The position numbers and the translations under genes are program-made. From CAZKGE01 sp964636405 (lineage in GTDB: Bacteria > Bacillota > Clostridia > Christensenellales > CAG-138), in assembly GCA_964636405.1 (NCBI GenBank), contig CAZWSI010000022.1:1-27697 (forward strand): 27,697 nucleotides of DNA, in the 5' to 3' direction. Numbering within the stretch: position 1 is the stretch's first letter; each line of letters opens with the position of its first letter. Positions 1 to 6,674 of the stretch are shown here, piece after piece. Below the pieces are notes generated by a model, which did not search any database, was not told where the DNA came from, and saw nothing but the letters and a program-made list of their open reading frames with translations.

Positions 1-73
1 GCGCAAGACCTTCTCCATGGGCGAGGCCAACGAGAAGCGCTACTATCTCGAATGCAGAAAGATTGAAAAATAA
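1..73 (+). CDS. 3' end of an unidentified protein (partial)
   Basis: The frame starting at base 2 is open from the window edge and ends in TAA at 71-73, encoding 23 residues that finish ...YYLECRKIEK. The stop lies 9 bases before the aspartate kinase ATG, so the two genes are probably co-transcribed. Too little is visible to name a family; the basic, aromatic tail would fit a small cytoplasmic enzyme but that is only a guess. Confidence 0.5.
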   Translation, partial: RKTFSMGEANEKRYYLECRKIEK

Positions 74-82
74 CGAGGTTCT

Positions 83-1402
83 ATGGCCATTAAGGTAACC
101 AAATTCGGCGGAACGTCCATGGCGGACGCGGAACGCTTCAAGCAGGTAAAAGCCATTGTCGAGGCGGACGCGGCGCGCAGCTTTGTCGTACCCTCCGCCC
201 CCGGCAAGCGCATGCCCGGGGACGACAAAATTACGGATCTCCTGTATCTCGTTGCGCAGCAATACGCGCAGGGCCTGCCCTACGACGAAGCCTACGCGCG
301 CATCGAGGAGCGCTTTATCGGCATCGAGCGCGCGCTGTCGCTGGATACGCACATCGCGCAGGAGATCTCCGCCATCCGCAAGAATATCGAAAACGACGCG
401 AGCGAGGACTATATCGCCAGCCGGGGCGAGTATCTTTGCGGCTTGCTGCTTGCAAGCTATCTGGGCTTTGAGTTTCTGGACGCGGCCGAGCTGATTTGCT
501 TCCACTCCGACGGCACCTACGACGATGAAACGACCCAGAAATGGACGCAAAAGCTCGAAGGCCGCAAAAACGTCGTCGTGCCGGGCTTTTACGGCCGCAA
601 GCGCGACGGGAGCATTAAAACCTTCTCGCGCGGCGGCTCCGATATTACGGGCGCGATCGTCGCGCGCGCCGTGCATGCGGACGTGTACGAGAACTGGACG
701 GACGTATCCGGCTTCCTGATGGCCGATCCCCGCATTGTGGAGAATCCCCGCGTGATCCGCACGGTGTCCTATTCCGAGCTGCGCGAGCTTTCCTACATGG
801 GCGCGACCGTGCTGCACGAGGACGCGATCTTCCCCGTACGCAGGGCCAAAATTCCCATCAACGTAAAGAACACCATGAAGCCCGACGAGCCCGGCACCAT
901 GGTCGTGCCCGACAGCTACCTCAAGTATTACGAGCGCAACGGCGTGCTCACCGGCGTTGCCGGGCGCAGAGGCTTTACGGTCATCACGGTTTACAAGGAC
1001 AACATGCACAACGAGGTGGGCTTCGGCTACCGCATGCTGCGCGTGCTTGAGCGCTACAACATCTCCTTTGAGCACATTCCCTCCGGCATCGACACCATGT
1101 CGCTTGTGGTGTCCGATTCCAAGCTCAAGGAGCACCTCGAGCAGGTGCTGCGCGAGATTCAGCGGGACTGCGACCCCAAGACCATCGAGCTGCAAACGAA
1201 CATGGCGCTCGTCGCCACCGTGGGCAAAGGCATGATCCGCAGCCTGGGCGTGGCCGCCAGGCTCTTTACGGCGCTTTACGAAGCGGGCGTAAACATCCGC
1301 ATGATCGACCAGGGCTCGTCGGAAATGAACATCATCGTCGGCGTGGAAAGCGACGATCTTGAAAACGCCGTCCGCGCCATTTACCACGCGTTCGCGAAGT
1401 AG
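83..1402 (+). CDS. Aspartate kinase (monofunctional, two ACT domains)
   Basis: Phosphorylates aspartate to aspartyl phosphate, the first step towards lysine/diaminopimelate, threonine and methionine, in the cytoplasm. The 439-aa product begins with the amino-acid kinase signature KFGGTS at residues 7-12, has SAPGKR near residue 38 and the SRGGSD(I)TG nucleotide/substrate motif at about residues 182-190. The C-terminal third (from about residue 300) reads as paired ACT domains, which in this family bind lysine or threonine for feedback control. No homoserine dehydrogenase domain is attached. The N-terminal pattern with SAPGKR resembles the YclM-type aspartokinase of Firmicutes rather than the LysC type, an inference from memory. 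The ATG at 83 is preceded by ACGAGG; a terminator follows at 1429. Confidence 0.93.
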   Translation: MAIKVTKFGGTSMADAERFKQVKAIVEADAARSFVVPSAPGKRMPGDDKITDLLYLVAQQYAQGLPYDEAYARIEERFIGIERALSLDTHIAQEISAIRKNIENDASEDYIASRGEYLCGLLLASYLGFEFLDAAELICFHSDGTYDDETTQKWTQKLEGRKNVVVPGFYGRKRDGSIKTFSRGGSDITGAIVARAVHADVYENWTDVSGFLMADPRIVENPRVIRTVSYSELRELSYMGATVLHEDAIFPVRRAKIPINVKNTMKPDEPGTMVVPDSYLKYYERNGVLTGVAGRRGFTVITVYKDNMHNEVGFGYRMLRVLERYNISFEHIPSGIDTMSLVVSDSKLKEHLEQVLREIQRDCDPKTIELQTNMALVATVGKGMIRSLGVAARLFTALYEAGVNIRMIDQGSSEMNIIVGVESDDLENAVRAIYHAFAK

Positions 1403-1428
1403 AGCCCCTTCCATTGTACAATCTTCGT

Positions 1429-1458
1429 GCCCGTCTCCCGGAGGCGGGCTTTTCTTTT
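1429..1458 (+). terminator. Intrinsic terminator after aspartate kinase
   Basis: GCCCGTCT (1429-1436) pairs with AGGCGGGC (1442-1449) around a 5-nt loop and is followed by TTTTCTTTT. It separates the kinase from the surface-protein cassette, which therefore should have its own promoter. I could not pick that promoter with confidence in 1459-1500 (an A/T patch CATATATAA at 1483-1491 is the only candidate). Confidence 0.8.
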
Positions 1459-1501
1459 GCCAAATATCGCTCATTTGCCGGGCATATATAAGGGTAAACG
1501 G

Positions 1502-1531
1502 GGCAAGTGGGCCCATAGCTGGCCCCTTGCC
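1502..1531 (+). other. Strong 5'-leader hairpin before the adhesin gene
   Basis: GGCAAG-T-GGGCC (1502-1513) pairs with GGCCC-CTTGCC (1521-1531): 11 base pairs, one bulged T and a 7-nt loop. No T run follows, so it is not a simple terminator. It ends 19 bases before the AAGGAG ribosome site (from 1550) of the adhesin and may stabilise the mRNA or tune translation; the function is not known. Confidence 0.6.
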
Positions 1532-1566
1532 TGGCTTAGTCCAATTTGCAAAGGAGATGTTTACCC

Positions 1567-3417
1567 ATGAAATTCCGAACAAAACGACGCCTTGCGCTCC
1601 TGTTTTCCCTGCTTTTCCTGCTGACAAGCGCCTTTGCCGCATCGCTTGCGGACGGGGCGCACGATCTGCGCTATATTGGCGTGGAGCCGTACGGCTATAC
1701 GTATGGGGATTTAGGCACAGGCCTGCTGCTGCTCGAGGACGGCAGCGGCGCCAGGCTTGCCACCTACTGCATCGATACCGAAACCGTCGTGCAGGACGGC
1801 AGCATGTACCGCCGCACAAATCTTTCCGATACGGAGCTTGTCCCGCAGGAAACGGCGGGCGGCGTGCGCGCGGTGATTCTAAACGCCTATCCGTATTTTG
1901 CTCTCGAAGCGCTGCAAGGCGCGAGCGGAATTCCCGCGCTCACGGCGCAGGAGGCCATCTCCGCCGCGCAGCTTGCCATCTGGCATTATACCGACGGCAG
2001 GGCCTTTACCCCGCCGGAGGCCAACGTGCTCGCGCTGTATAACTGGTATCTCTCGCTCCCGGCGGCCCAAGCCGCGCAAAAGCCCGTCGCCTCCCTCTCT
2101 CTCGAGGCCGACTATTCCTCGGAGGGCGACACGGTGCTGGCCGTTTACCGCTTTATGGCGGATGAAACCAACGCCGACGGCACGCCCATCGCGCTGCGCT
2201 ACGGCTTTACGACCGACGTCGCCGCCGCGTACGGCGCGATTGTGACCGACGGCGGCACGGATCAAAGCGGCAAGCGCGTGGTGATGGTATCGGGCCTCCC
2301 GGCGGACGCCTCCTTCCGCTTTTTTGTCGAGGGCACGCAAACCGTGGCGCAGGATTGCTATTTTTACGCCCCGCAGGGCGGCCGCGACGCGTCCCAAAGC
2401 CTGATTGGCGCATATGAGGGGCAAACGCGCGTATATCGTGACACGGCCTTCGCGCCTGAGGTGTCCTGCGGCTTTACGCTCTCCATCTGCAAGCAGGATT
2501 CGCTCACGCTCGCGGGTCTTGAGGGCGCGGTCTTCGAAATTGCGGATACGGAAGCCTTCGACGGAACGGTATACACCGTCACAACCGACGAAAACGGCTT
2601 TGCCGCGCAAACGGGCCTGACGGCCGGCACGTGGTATGTGCGCGAAAAGGAAGCGCCCATCGGCTACATCCCCTACGAGGGCGTGTTCCCCGTGGAGGTG
2701 CACCAGTATACGCACACGCAGTACTTAAAAAACACGGCGTACAGCTTTATCCGCATCGTGAAAACGGACGACAAGGACGGGAACGTAGCGGGCGCGACCT
2801 TCGATATCTATGAGGGCGACGACGCGACGGACGAAAGCAAGCGCGTGTACACGGGCCTCGAAACGGACGCAAACGGCGTGATTTTACAGGGCAACCTCAC
2901 GCCGGGAACCTACACCGTAGTGGAAACGGCCGTGCCCGAGGGCTGGGTCTTGGACCCGACGCCGCAAACGCTTGACGTTAAGCCGGGCGAAACAACCGAG
3001 ATCACGCTTGTCAACCATTATATCGAGCGCTGCGTTTTGCAGCTTTATAAGCGCGACGCAAAGACCACCGAGCAGCTTGCGGGCGCGGTGCTGGGCGTGT
3101 ATGCGGACGCGGCGTTTACGCAAAAGCTTTACGAGGTGATCACCGCCAGGACCGGGCCCATTGAGATAACGGATCTCATGCCCGGCGTGTATCACATCAA
3201 GGAGCTTGCCGTGCCGGAGGGCTATTTGCTCGATTCCGTGCCGCAGAGCGTGGAGCTGGTCGAGGGCGAAAACCGCGCGGTCACCTTCTATAACAACGAG
3301 GTGCCGCACACCGCGGGCAATTACGGCATGCTGCTGCTGGCTGGCGGCGTGGCCTTCCTCCTGACCGCGGGCCTGGCCATCGCGTTCAGGAAGCGCATCT
3401 TCGGCAAGGCGAAATAG
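1567..3417 (+). CDS. Thioester-domain, Cna-B repeat cell-wall surface protein (SpaA-like)
   Basis: Secreted adhesin or minor pilin. I start at ATG 1567, not at the in-frame codon at 1546, because AAGGAGATG at about 1550 sits correctly before it and the product then opens with a signal peptide (KFRTKRR, hydrophobic core, cleavage near AFA at residue 24). Length is 616 aa. Residues about 30-160 form a thioester (TQXA-type) domain: Cys68 in YCIDTE and Gln135 in AQLAIW are the expected bond partners, which in this family react covalently with host or surface amines. Three Cna-B/SpaA domains follow at about 303-390, 393-485 and 488-578, each with the Lys (ICKQD, IVKTD, LYKRD) and the E-box Glu (EKEAPIGY, ETAVPEGW, ELAVPEGY) for an intramolecular isopeptide bond. 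The C terminus has VPHTAG, a hydrophobic span and RKRIFGKAK, a cell-wall sorting signal of non-standard sequence. The sortase begins 3 bases downstream. Confidence 0.88.
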   Translation: MKFRTKRRLALLFSLLFLLTSAFAASLADGAHDLRYIGVEPYGYTYGDLGTGLLLLEDGSGARLATYCIDTETVVQDGSMYRRTNLSDTELVPQETAGGVRAVILNAYPYFALEALQGASGIPALTAQEAISAAQLAIWHYTDGRAFTPPEANVLALYNWYLSLPAAQAAQKPVASLSLEADYSSEGDTVLAVYRFMADETNADGTPIALRYGFTTDVAAAYGAIVTDGGTDQSGKRVVMVSGLPADASFRFFVEGTQTVAQDCYFYAPQGGRDASQSLIGAYEGQTRVYRDTAFAPEVSCGFTLSICKQDSLTLAGLEGAVFEIADTEAFDGTVYTVTTDENGFAAQTGLTAGTWYVREKEAPIGYIPYEGVFPVEVHQYTHTQYLKNTAYSFIRIVKTDDKDGNVAGATFDIYEGDDATDESKRVYTGLETDANGVILQGNLTPGTYTVVETAVPEGWVLDPTPQTLDVKPGETTEITLVNHYIERCVLQLYKRDAKTTEQLAGAVLGVYADAAFTQKLYEVITARTGPIEITDLMPGVYHIKELAVPEGYLLDSVPQSVELVEGENRAVTFYNNEVPHTAGNYGMLLLAGGVAFLLTAGLAIAFRKRIFGKAK

Positions 3418-3420
3418 CGC

Positions 3421-4068
3421 ATGAGCCGTAAACGAAAGAAGAAGCGGCCGCGCGCCAATACCTCCATTATCGTGCTCTTTTGCCTATGCCTCGCGGTGTC
3501 GGCAGCGATTATGCTCTACGGCGGGCTGGAGCTTTGGGAGGTCAACGAGGAGATTGCGCGCAATGTGGAGACGGTGCGCTTCACGCTCCGCTCGGAGCAG
3601 GCGCCGGCCCCTTCCTCCACGGGCGACGCGGAGGCGCAGATTTCGCACACAAACCGCGTTGAATACGAGCTGACCGCGCGCGCCATTCTCACGATGCACC
3701 TGAAAAAGGAGGTGTCCGTCGCGGTATACGACGGCACGAGCGACGAGGCGCTCTCCATGGGCGCGGGCCGAAGCGAGGGCATGGCCGAGCCCAATACAGT
3801 CGGGCGCTGCGTGCTGCACGGCCACCGGGATTCGGCCTTCGCCCCGCTCGAGCACATAGCGGTGGGCGACGCGCTCACGCTGGAAACCGCCTCCGAAAAG
3901 CTGCGCTATATCGTCTCGGATATCTACGTGACCAGCCCGACCGACCCGAAGATCTATGCGCAAAGCGACCATGTGCAGCTCGTGCTGGTCACCTGCTATC
4001 CCTTCTCCTTCGTGGGCCCCGCCCCGGAGCGCTATGTGGTCGTCGCGGACGCGGAGCAGGGCGCGTAG
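3421..4068 (+). CDS. Class D sortase
   Basis: Membrane cysteine transpeptidase that cuts a sorting signal and joins the protein to the wall precursor; its likely substrate is the adhesin immediately upstream (3-base gap, same operon). The 215-aa product has a basic N terminus, one membrane span at about residues 15-37 and the catalytic domain outside. Catalytic residues are visible: His135 in HGHRD, Cys192 in LVTCYPF and Arg204 in PERYVVV. The CYPF...FVG.AP.R block is typical of class D sortases, as is the GHRD motif. ATG 3421 is the only sensible start, although the ribosome site inside the end of the adhesin gene is poor, so translational coupling is likely. Confidence 0.9.
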   Translation: MSRKRKKKRPRANTSIIVLFCLCLAVSAAIMLYGGLELWEVNEEIARNVETVRFTLRSEQAPAPSSTGDAEAQISHTNRVEYELTARAILTMHLKKEVSVAVYDGTSDEALSMGAGRSEGMAEPNTVGRCVLHGHRDSAFAPLEHIAVGDALTLETASEKLRYIVSDIYVTSPTDPKIYAQSDHVQLVLVTCYPFSFVGPAPERYVVVADAEQGA

Positions 4069-4113
4069 TCTGGCATTGCGCGCAAACGGGATGCCGGGCC
4101 CTTCTGTTGAACA

Positions 4114-4157
4114 AACCTGGAAGCGGGCTTTAAACAAGGCCCGCTTTCAGGTTTTGG
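4114..4157. terminator. Bidirectional terminator between sortase and mutY
   Basis: AACCTGGAAGCGGGC (4114-4128) pairs with 4139-4153, 14 of 15 positions plus a wobble, around a 10-nt loop. On the plus strand it runs into TTTT; on the minus strand into TTTGTT. It lies between two convergent genes and its right arm covers the last codons and stop of mutY. Confidence 0.75.
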
Positions 4158-5160
4158 GCAGGCATACCCTGTAAGCGGCAGGCAGGCTGTGAACCGTATC
4201 GTCAAGCGCCGTCCAGCCCGGCGGCGTGTCCCCCGTCACCTCGGTGCTGCAAACGCGCATGCGCCATTCAATGTGCGTAAAAATGTGCGTGCGCTCATAA
4301 AAGCCGAGCGCCCCCACGGGCCGCAGGCCCCAATGCGACAGGCGCGCGGCCGCTTCCTCCGGGCTGAGCGCGCCGGGCTCGTCCGGGAGCTGCCAAAGGC
4401 CCGCCAGCAGGCCCGTATCCGCGCGCCGGTAGCCTAAATACGCGCCGCCGCGCAAGAGCGCGAACACCGTCTTCTCCTCCACGCGGCGCGGGCGCTTGCC
4501 CGTTTTAACGGGAAGGCGCGCTTGCGCGCCAAGCGCGTTTGCGCGGCAGCGGGCGTTAAGCGGGCAGACCGCGCAGCGGGGCGCCCCGCCCGGCAGGCAG
4601 ACCGTGGCCCCCAGCTCCATCAGCGCCTGATTAAACTGCCCGGGCGCGTCCTCCGGCATTTCTTGCAGCAATTCCGCGCGCACGCGCGCGCGCGTGGCGG
4701 GCAGCGCGATATCGCTTTCGTCGGCAAACAGCCGCGCAAGAACGCGCAGCACGTTCCCGTCCACGGCGGGCACGCGCTCGCCAAAGGCGATGGACGCGAC
4801 CGCCCCCGCAGTATACGGCCCCAGCCCCGGCAGGGTACGCAGTTGTTCGTAGCTTTGCGGCAGGCGGCCGCCGAAGCGCTCCATGGCGCATTGCGCCGCG
4901 CGCTTGAGGTTTCTCGCGCGGCTATAGTAGCCCAGCCCCTCCCAGAGCTTGAGCAGCCGGTCGTCTCCGCAGCGTGCGAGCGAGGCGAGATCGGGCAGAG
5001 CCGCGAGAAAGCGCGCGTAATAATCCAGCACCGCCGTGACCCGCGTTTGCTGGAGCATCACCTCCGAAACGAGGATGCAATAGGGATCGCCCGTTTCCCG
5101 CCAGGGCAGCTTGCGGGCGTGCTCCTTATACCAAAGGGTGAGCGCCATGGTCCAATCCAT
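4147..5160 (-). CDS. mutY: Adenine DNA glycosylase MutY
   Basis: Base-excision repair enzyme that removes adenine mispaired with 8-oxoguanine. The 337-aa product shows LPWRETGDPY and the MLQQTRV motif of the HhH-GPD fold near the N terminus, the helix-hairpin-helix LPGLGPYTAGAVASIAFG, the catalytic Asp in AVDGNVLR, and the [4Fe-4S] cysteines C-x7-C-x2-C-x5-C in the segment CLPGGAPRCAVCPLNARC. The C-terminal third is the NUDIX-like domain that reads 8-oxoguanine. An unusual feature is the start: there is no ribosome site before ATG 5160 and an extended -10 lies 6 bases upstream, so the mRNA may be leaderless. An alternative ATG exists four codons further in. Confidence 0.95.
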   Translation of the reverse strand: MDWTMALTLWYKEHARKLPWRETGDPYCILVSEVMLQQTRVTAVLDYYARFLAALPDLASLARCGDDRLLKLWEGLGYYSRARNLKRAAQCAMERFGGRLPQSYEQLRTLPGLGPYTAGAVASIAFGERVPAVDGNVLRVLARLFADESDIALPATRARVRAELLQEMPEDAPGQFNQALMELGATVCLPGGAPRCAVCPLNARCRANALGAQARLPVKTGKRPRRVEEKTVFALLRGGAYLGYRRADTGLLAGLWQLPDEPGALSPEEAAARLSHWGLRPVGALGFYERTHIFTHIEWRMRVCSTEVTGDTPPGWTALDDTVHSLPAAYRVCLPKT

Positions 5161-5166
5161 GTGCTA

Positions 5167-5175
5167 AGTATACCA
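5167..5175 (-). promoter_or_regulatory. Extended -10 promoter of mutY
   Basis: On the minus strand the sequence reads TGGTATACT, an extended -10 element (TGn plus TATACT). The hexamer occupies 5167-5172 and exactly six bases separate it from the ATG, which puts the predicted start of transcription on the A of the start codon. The -35 region is poor, as is common with extended -10 promoters. Confidence 0.6.
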
Positions 5176-5190
5176 TAGTTCTTTCTTCTG

Positions 5191-5199
5191 TGATATAAT
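5191..5199 (+). promoter_or_regulatory. Extended -10 promoter of the DUF436 gene
   Basis: TGATATAAT is a perfect -10 hexamer (5194-5199) with the upstream TG. It is back to back with the mutY promoter. The in-frame ATG at 5198 falls inside this -10 box and cannot be used by this transcript, which supports the TTG start at 5255. Confidence 0.65.
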
Positions 5200-5254
5200 G
5201 TCCGCCGATAAGCACGGGATTTGCTCCCTATACTATGAAACGAGGTGTTTTCCC

Positions 5255-5821
5255 TTGGATTATCTGCGCATTGAAAACGAGGCGCGCGGCGCGATGGAAA
5301 TCCTGCTCGCGGCGGCGCCCCCCCGGCCCGGCGCGCTCATGGTGATCGGCTGCTCGACAAGCGAGGTCGCGGGCGCGCGCATCGGCTCGGCCAGCAACGA
5401 GGACGTAGCCCGGGCCGTTATGGACGGCATTTTGCCGCTTGTGGAAAAAAACGGGCTTTATCTTGCCGTGCAGGGCTGCGAGCACATCAACCGCGCGCTC
5501 TGCGTCCCCCGGGCGTGCCTCGAGCGCTTTCATTTGCAGGAGGTGTGGGTCAAGCCGCATCTGCACGCAGGCGGCGCTTTTGCGACAGAGGCCACGCGCC
5601 GCATCGCGGACTATGCCATGGCGGAGGATCTGCGCGGGCAGGCGAGCCTGGGCATGGATATCGGCGGCACGCTCATCGGCATGCATTTGCACCCTGTCGT
5701 GGTGCCCGTGCATACGGAGCTTCGCCGCATCGGCGAGGCCACGCTCGTGCTGGCCAAGACGCGGCCCAAATATGTGGGCGGCCCGCGCGCGCTCTATCCC
5801 GAGGGCGCGGCGGCACACTGA
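5255..5821 (+). CDS. ywlG: DUF436 / TIGR01440 family protein (YwlG-like)
   Basis: Conserved Firmicutes protein of unknown biochemical role. I chose TTG 5255 because AACGAGGTG at 5239-5247 is a fitting ribosome site and the longer reading from ATG 5198 would begin inside the -10 promoter box; this gives 188 aa, close to the family length of about 180. Recognisable family blocks are VIGCSTSEVAGARIG, QGCEHINRAL, the GGAFAT stretch and MDIGGTLIGMHLHPVVVP in the C-terminal half. No signal peptide or membrane span, so it is cytoplasmic. It is a single-gene unit divergent from mutY. The family assignment is firm; no function should be inferred. Confidence 0.88.
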   Translation: MDYLRIENEARGAMEILLAAAPPRPGALMVIGCSTSEVAGARIGSASNEDVARAVMDGILPLVEKNGLYLAVQGCEHINRALCVPRACLERFHLQEVWVKPHLHAGGAFATEATRRIADYAMAEDLRGQASLGMDIGGTLIGMHLHPVVVPVHTELRRIGEATLVLAKTRPKYVGGPRALYPEGAAAH

Positions 5822-5948
5822 AGGCGGCTTGCGGCGCATGCCTGCTTCGTTTTTCCGCTCAAAAGCCGCCCCCGTACCGCCGAAAACGGCCCTTATGCCC
5901 TGAAAAGAAGTAATTTTTAGCCTTTTTTGCAAGAAACGCAGAAAATGT

Positions 5949-5978
5949 TTGCATTATGGCGGCTTTGTGTTCTATAAT
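5949..5978 (+). promoter_or_regulatory. SigA-type promoter of the structured RNA / zinc-ribbon unit
   Basis: TTGCAT (5949-5954), an 18-base spacer and a perfect TATAAT (5973-5978). Transcription would start near 5985, directly before the left arm of the closing helix described below. The stretch 5822-5948 before it holds no gene; GGCGGCTT at 5823 can pair with AAGCCGCC near 5863 but with a very long loop, so I do not call it a terminator. Confidence 0.75.
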
Positions 5979-5984
5979 GCAGAT

Positions 5985-6204
5985 GGTGTCCGTAGTTCGG
6001 GTCTGTGGTTGAAAATCGATGCCAGTCGCAGGCGAAACGATCCACGTAAGCGGTTTACCGTGAGCATGGTGCGGTCTAGAGGTAAGTCCAACCGGGGCCA
6101 AGAGCTTCGAGAGGGGCGGTCGTGCGCAGGCAGCAGATGCCGGCAAGCAAAACCTCCTGTTGGCGAGTGTGGGGGCAAAAACCAGGTCAGCCGTCCACGG
6201 ATAC
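5985..6204 (+). ncRNA. Candidate structured RNA, about 220 nt (raiA-type possible)
   Basis: The stretch begins where the 5949-5978 promoter should start transcription and its two ends pair: GTGTCCGT (5986-5993) with ACGGATAC (6197-6204), 8 bp with one G-U. Inside is a nested stem GTGG/CCAC (6005-6008, 6042-6045), ATCG/CGAT (6015-6018, 6038-6041) and GCC/GGC (6021-6023, 6031-6033), and a hairpin GGCA/TGCC at 6129-6141. Long unpaired A-rich joints (TTGAAAA, GCGAAA, GCAAAA) suggest tertiary contacts. No good ORF starts within it. Size, closed ends and Clostridial setting recall the raiA-motif RNA, but I cannot confirm that from memory of its consensus. It could be a free RNA or the leader of the zinc-ribbon gene, since no terminator lies between 6204 and 6240. 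Confidence 0.6.
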
Positions 6205-6239
6205 TAAATATATTTCATCCAAAGAGGGGAAAAACACAC

Positions 6240-6515
6240 ATGTTCGAAGACAAGACACTGGTTTGCAAGGATTGTGGCGCACAGTTTGTGTTCACGGCAG
6301 GCGAGCAGGAATTCTACGCGGAGAAGGGCTTCCAGAACGAGCCCGTTCGCTGCAAGGATTGCAGATCCAACAGAAAGAATACCCGCAGCAGCGAACGCGA
6401 GATGTACGATGCGGTTTGCGCCGAGTGCGGCGCGCCCACCAAGATCCCGTTCGTGCCGAGAAACGACAGACCCATCTATTGCAGCGCTTGCTTCCAGAAC
6501 CACAAGACCCGCTAA
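6240..6515 (+). CDS. Small zinc-ribbon protein with four CxxC knuckles
   Basis: 91-aa cytoplasmic protein. The start at ATG 6240 follows AGAGGGGA with correct spacing; the longer open frame upstream is the structured RNA and is not coding. The eight cysteines are at 9/12 and 38/41 (first ribbon, with the block FVFTAGEQEFYAEKGF between them) and 60/63 and 81/84 (second ribbon, CAECG...PIYCSACF). Both halves match widespread small zinc-ribbon families of Firmicutes (probable zinc-ribbon domain type), whose role is unknown; RNA or ribosome binding is a reasonable inference only. Expression is from the strong promoter at 5949, and a strong terminator follows. Confidence 0.85.
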   Translation: MFEDKTLVCKDCGAQFVFTAGEQEFYAEKGFQNEPVRCKDCRSNRKNTRSSEREMYDAVCAECGAPTKIPFVPRNDRPIYCSACFQNHKTR

Positions 6516-6577
6516 CTCACTCCCCTTTGTTTCGCGCCGTGCGCGAATATAAACGGAAGACCCGAGTTAAAAACGAC

Positions 6578-6610
6578 AAAAAGGCCCGTTCCGTCAGGAA
6601 TGGGCCTTTT
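6578..6610. terminator. Strong bidirectional terminator
   Basis: GGCCCGTTCC (6583-6592) and GGAATGGGCC (6597-6606) form a 10-bp stem with one G-U and a GTCA loop, flanked by AAAAA and TTTT. It can end both the zinc-ribbon transcript and the convergent LCP-family gene. Confidence 0.88.
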
Positions 6611-6674
6611 GTTGTCCGTTTTCAGCGTGTATGGGGCCGGACTTTAGCTTGTGCGCCGCGCGTGGGGGCCGCGC

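Noticed and set aside
5985..6204. RNase P RNA or tmRNA
   Set aside because: The GAGGTAAGTCC stretch near 6078 is reminiscent of the RNase P signature, but the base differs, the position is wrong and the 3' conserved block is absent; no tRNA-like ends for tmRNA.
5949..6239. Long N-terminal extension of the zinc-ribbon protein
   Set aside because: It would translate the structured RNA region and has no ribosome site; ATG 6240 has one.
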